DNA of 64,000 nucleotides from NCBI GenBank assembly GCA_003220225.1, contig QHRU01000047.1, positions 1-64,000 of the forward strand, given 5' to 3'. Shown here in pieces: positions 62,465 through 64,000 of this stretch. The notes beneath the pieces were generated by a model, which saw nothing but the letters and a program-made list of their open reading frames with translations, searched no databases and was not told the origin of the DNA. This DNA comes from Candidatus Rokuibacteriota bacterium. GTDB taxonomy: Bacteria; Methylomirabilota; Methylomirabilia; Rokubacteriales; CSP1-6. Each line of letters starts with the position of its first letter. The stretch's first letter is position 1. Position numbers and translations under genes: made by a program.

Positions 62465-64000
62465 TCACATCTGCTGGGCGTACTCCGCCTTGTCGATCAC
62501 GGCCTCGATCAGCGTGAAGGTGTCGCGCGCGAGGGCCTCGCGGCAGGCGTGCTCGAGCTCGCTCGCATCCTGCACCCTGACGCCATGGCCGCCGTAGGCG
62601 CGGCCGATGGCGGCGAAGTCGGTGGCCGGCGCATCCACGCCGAGGTTGTCGAGGCCGAGGCGGCGCTGCTTCAGCTCGATCAGCGCCAGCGACCGATCGG
62701 CGAAGCACACGATGGTCACCGGCAGCCGGAGGTCGCGCAGGGTGGCGAGGTCGCCGATCACCATCTCGAGGCTCGCATCACCGGTGAAGCAGACGACGGG
62801 GCGCTCGGGCCGGACGAGCTTGGCGCCGATGGCGGACGGCACGCCGTAGCCCATCGTGGCCAGTCCCGTGGACTGGAGCAGTCCGTACGGCTCGTAGCAC
62901 GGCCAGATGTGGCTCAACAGAATCCGGTGGGCGCCGGTGTCCACCGTGGCCAGGGTCTCGCGCGGGAACACGCGGCGGCACGTCGCGATCACCGCGTGCG
63001 GTCCCCAGCGCGCCCCGGGCGGACGGAGCGACTCCGCGATCTCCGTGCGCACCGCGGCCGGCGTCCCGTCGAGCCAGGTCCGGCCCGCGCGCTCCGGGAC
63101 GAGCACCGACAAATGCGCGAGCGCCGCCTTGAGATCCGCGACGAACTCGAGCTTCGTGCGATGGACGAGGTGGTCCTTCGGCGCGCCGGCGATCTCCGCG
63201 GAGTCCGTCTCCGTGGGCCACGGCTGGATCCAGGAGTCGCGCATCTCGACCGGGTCGTAGCCGAGACACAGGATCAGATCGGCGGCGTGGAGCGCCTTGA
63301 AGAGCGCGCGGTCGGCGACGGGCGAGAGACCGGCGCCGCCGATGACGGCGGGATCGTCCTCGGCCACGACGCCCTTGGCCTTGTAGGTGGTGATCACCGC
63401 CGCGCCCGCGCGCCGGACGAAGGCGCGAAGCTCGGCGTGGGCGTCGTGGTGCAGGATACCGAGGCCGGCGAGCACGAGCGGCCGCTCGGCGCGCCCGAGC
63501 CAGCCGACGAGCGTGTCGAGCTCGCCGCCCGGCGCGAGCCCGACGCGCGCGCGACGCGGCAGCGACTCGCGCGCGCGCTCCACCTCCATCGAGGCCACGC
63601 GCACGGGGATGTCCAGGTGGACCGGGCCGGGAGGATCGGCGGTCGCCAGCAGCACCGCGCGATCGACGAGCGCCGTCGCCCCGTCGCGGCCGACGGTGAA
63701 GGTCGCCTTCGTCACCGGACGGAGCAGCGCCCCGTGATCGAAGATCTGGTGGGTGTAGGTCGGCGCCACGCCGGGGTCGATGCGCGCGGTCAGCACGAGC
63801 ATCGGCGTCCGATCCAGGTACGCGTGGGCGACGGCGGTCACGAGGTTGCTGACCCCGGGGCCGAGCGTGGCCACCAGCACGCCGGGCGTGCGCGTGAGGT
63901 GCGCCACCGCGTCGGCCATGAAGCCGCCGGGCGTCTCGTGCTTCACGAGGTGGAACGCGATCCCCGCCCGCGCGAGCGCGTCCATCACCGCCAGCACCTC
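62465..64000 (-). CDS. Thiamine-diphosphate-dependent enzyme (acetolactate synthase-like), partial
   Basis: The frame runs from the stop at 62465 to the right window edge, so about 20-30 N-terminal residues are missing; the apparent ATG near 63997 is internal. The N-terminal domain has the conserved activating Glu in KHETPGGFMADAVAHL and GPGVSNLVTAVAHAYLDRTP. The C-terminal domain has VVCFTGDASLEMVIGDLATL with GDA in place of the usual GDG and FAD where NN is common in the metal site. Substrate specificity is not visible. It is convergent with the exporter permease gene. Confidence 0.92.
   Translation of the reverse strand, partial: EVLAVMDALARAGIAFHLVKHETPGGFMADAVAHLTRTPGVLVATLGPGVSNLVTAVAHAYLDRTPMLVLTARIDPGVAPTYTHQIFDHGALLRPVTKATFTVGRDGATALVDRAVLLATADPPGPVHLDIPVRVASMEVERARESLPRRARVGLAPGGELDTLVGWLGRAERPLVLAGLGILHHDAHAELRAFVRRAGAAVITTYKAKGVVAEDDPAVIGGAGLSPVADRALFKALHAADLILCLGYDPVEMRDSWIQPWPTETDSAEIAGAPKDHLVHRTKLEFVADLKAALAHLSVLVPERAGRTWLDGTPAAVRTEIAESLRPPGARWGPHAVIATCRRVFPRETLATVDTGAHRILLSHIWPCYEPYGLLQSTGLATMGYGVPSAIGAKLVRPERPVVCFTGDASLEMVIGDLATLRDLRLPVTIVCFADRSLALIELKQRRLGLDNLGVDAPATDFAAIGRAYGGHGVRVQDASELEHACREALARDTFTLIEAVIDKAEYAQQM

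Overview
The window is GC-rich, densely packed bacterial DNA with many 4-8 bp start/stop overlaps (ATGA, TGATG) and frequent GTG or TTG starts. Gene content (F420/flavin luciferase-like oxidoreductases, family-5 peptide ABC transport, hydantoin-type amidohydrolases, a molybdenum hydroxylase, DUF169, Lin0512 and DUF3047 proteins, and many multihaem cytochromes) suggests an uncultured soil or subsurface bacterium such as Rokubacteria/Methylomirabilota. That placement is inference; no rRNA, tRNA or transposase was seen. Both window edges cut genes: a luciferase-like gene on the left and a thiamine-diphosphate enzyme on the right.

Layout. 1-2.3 kb: luciferase-like oxidoreductase, unknown protein and DinB-like protein on the minus strand. 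2.3-3.1 kb: pxpA. 3.2-9.1 kb: a minus-strand operon for a peptide-type ABC transporter (binding protein, serine hydrolase, two permeases), followed by a 2-oxoglutarate oxygenase. 9.2-12.6 kb: NHL-propeller protein, DUF3047, endo/exonuclease/phosphatase-fold protein and a His-tailed DMT transporter. 12.6-19.4 kb: a chromate-type region (ChrB-like protein, ChrA, DUF1259, a Vgb-like cytochrome) that also holds broken pieces, including a superoxide dismutase C-terminus and a second ChrB-like C-terminus. 19.5-22.2 kb: two-subunit molybdenum hydroxylase. 22.8-26.2 kb: a large cyclase/AAA/TPR signalling protein. 26.3-27.1 kb: a small patch with a duplicated luciferase tail, a lipoprotein and a long inverted repeat.

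27.1-43.7 kb is the centrepiece: two divergent operons that look like one trans-envelope electron pathway. The minus operon encodes a NuoE-NuoF fusion, a protein joining a 2Fe-2S domain, six predicted 4Fe-4S sites and two cyclic-nucleotide-binding domains, a diheme cytochrome b, a decahaem-type cytochrome c and an F420-type oxidoreductase. The plus operon encodes an outer-membrane beta-barrel, a 1308-residue multihaem/beta-propeller protein, a cytochrome c554-like protein and a double GlcG/HbpS lipoprotein. Read together they suggest NAD(P)H-linked electron flow from the cytoplasm across both membranes, possibly sensed or gated by cNMP.

43.7-46.5 kb: visibly lower-GC DNA with a glmS fragment and two orphan exported proteins. 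46.6-49.7 kb: a compact hydantoin operon (N-carbamoylase, hydantoinase, AroM-family putative racemase). 49.7-54 kb: PPOX enzyme, class III aminotransferase, matrixin protease, Lin0512 protein, MFS carrier and thioesterase. 54.1-55.3 kb: a lower-GC segment with a BrnT-type toxin module, bounded by 13-bp direct repeats. 55.4-60.5 kb: XRE/MmyB regulator, DapL-like aminotransferase, MBL hydrolase, EthD protein, Bcp, DUF169 and rhodanese. 60.5-62.4 kb: an ABC-2 type exporter behind a hairpin-rich leader. 62.5-64 kb: a ThDP enzyme.

A composite intergenic repeat (a GCGCCACGGCT-type module plus a G6CC/GGC6 palindrome) occurs at three unrelated loci near 3.2, 47.5 and 56.2 kb, with its module tandemly amplified at the last.
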